Position numbers and translations under genes: made by a program. Source: a virus. Taken from it: 29,448 bases of DNA. This document shows positions 29,203 through 29,448 of the stretch, one piece after another (positions within the stretch are counted from its first letter, which is position 1; each line of letters opens with the position of its first letter). Below the pieces are notes generated by a model that had not been told where the DNA came from, did no database searches, and saw only the letters and a program-made list of their open reading frames with translations. Where the stretch lies: IMG/VR virus record IMGVR_UViG_3300030106_006094, positions 7,859 to 37,306 of that record; one strand, given 5' to 3'.

Positions 29203-29448
29203 ATGAGCCTTAGTCTTGAAACTTTTGACGAAACACAACAATTACGCCTAGAACTGCGTCTGAAGCAGTTAGAGAAGCTTGAAGCTTGTCAGGATGAATT
29301 TATTCCATTTGTAAAAAGCATGTGGCCCGGATTCATTGCAGGGCGGCACCACTACATTATTGCCGAGAAGTTAGAAGAAATTGCGAGCGGCAAGTTAAAA
29401 CGTTTGATCATCAACATGCCTCCGCGGCACACGAAGAGTGAATTTGCA
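29203..29448 (+). CDS. terL: Terminase large subunit, N-terminal part
   Basis: 82 residues before the window ends. After a coiled N-terminal helix comes DEFIPFVKSMWPGF and then LIINMPPRHTKSEFA, with the variant Walker A PPRHTKSE at 73-80, typical of phage TerL packaging ATPases. It should power DNA translocation into the prohead and cut concatemers. The ATG has no clear ribosome site. A possible -10 (TATTCT, about 29169-29174) lies upstream. Truncated only by the window. Confidence 0.93.
   Translation, partial: MSLSLETFDETQQLRLELRLKQLEKLEACQDEFIPFVKSMWPGFIAGRHHYIIAEKLEEIASGKLKRLIINMPPRHTKSEFA

Overview
The window looks like about 29 kb of a double-stranded DNA tailed phage (Caudoviricetes). 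The grounds are a terminase small subunit, the start of a terminase large subunit, a phage family A DNA polymerase, two helicases, an AEP-type primase, a VRR-NUC nuclease and a DUF3310 protein, with densely packed, overlapping genes and almost no spare DNA. Base composition is moderate, and the long Ala/Gln/Gly-rich structural proteins resemble those I associate with abundant uncultured marine phages. The host cannot be read from the sequence. No integrase, tRNA or host gene is visible. Both window ends cut genes: the first frame is open at position 1 and the terminase large subunit runs off the right end.

Layout. (1) 1-9473, plus: four very long, translationally linked genes of probable virion, tail-end or ejection proteins. 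(2) 9470-10915, minus: one SNF2-type helicase whose stop codon overlaps that of the structural block. (3) 10916-11013: a divergent promoter region with a GAAA-capped hairpin. (4) 11014-17826, plus: replication operon with a coiled-coil protein, an SSB-like protein with acidic tail, AEP primase, small conserved protein, UvrD-like helicase, DUF3310 protein and DNA polymerase A. (5) 17824-18275: promoter, ribbon-helix-helix-like regulator gene starting at the predicted transcription start, then a series of stem-loops ending in a strong terminator. (6) 18357-22226, minus: twelve tightly overlapping small genes, nearly all of unknown function. (7) 22227-22465: two divergent promoters that physically overlap. 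(8) 22466-23393, plus: three small genes. (9) 23424-23698: gene-free, AT-rich region with a 14-bp inverted repeat enclosing interleaved GC-rich inverted repeats, immediately before the terminase small subunit. (10) 23699-28675, plus: terminase small subunit, VRR-NUC nuclease and a string of small accessory genes in short transcription units, several separated by near-identical terminators and re-started by repeated promoter/leader sequences. (11) 28720-29202: GC-rich gene-free island with repeated CGATCC motifs, then the terminase large subunit.

How it fits together. Replication genes are read as one operon that ends at the terminator at 18230-18275. The AEP primase, two helicases, PolA and SSB-like protein make a self-contained replication set. 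PolA carries Leu at the position equivalent to E. coli Pol I Phe762. A TGCGA pentamer forms a perfect inverted repeat in the regulator's own promoter and recurs in the central divergent promoter pair and in several accessory-gene promoters, so I infer a regulatory circuit governed by the small regulator. The most interesting unexplained pieces are that circuit, the stem-loop-rich RNA after the regulator, the candidate origin or packaging region before the terminase small subunit, and the modular terminator-promoter-leader cassettes around the accessory genes.
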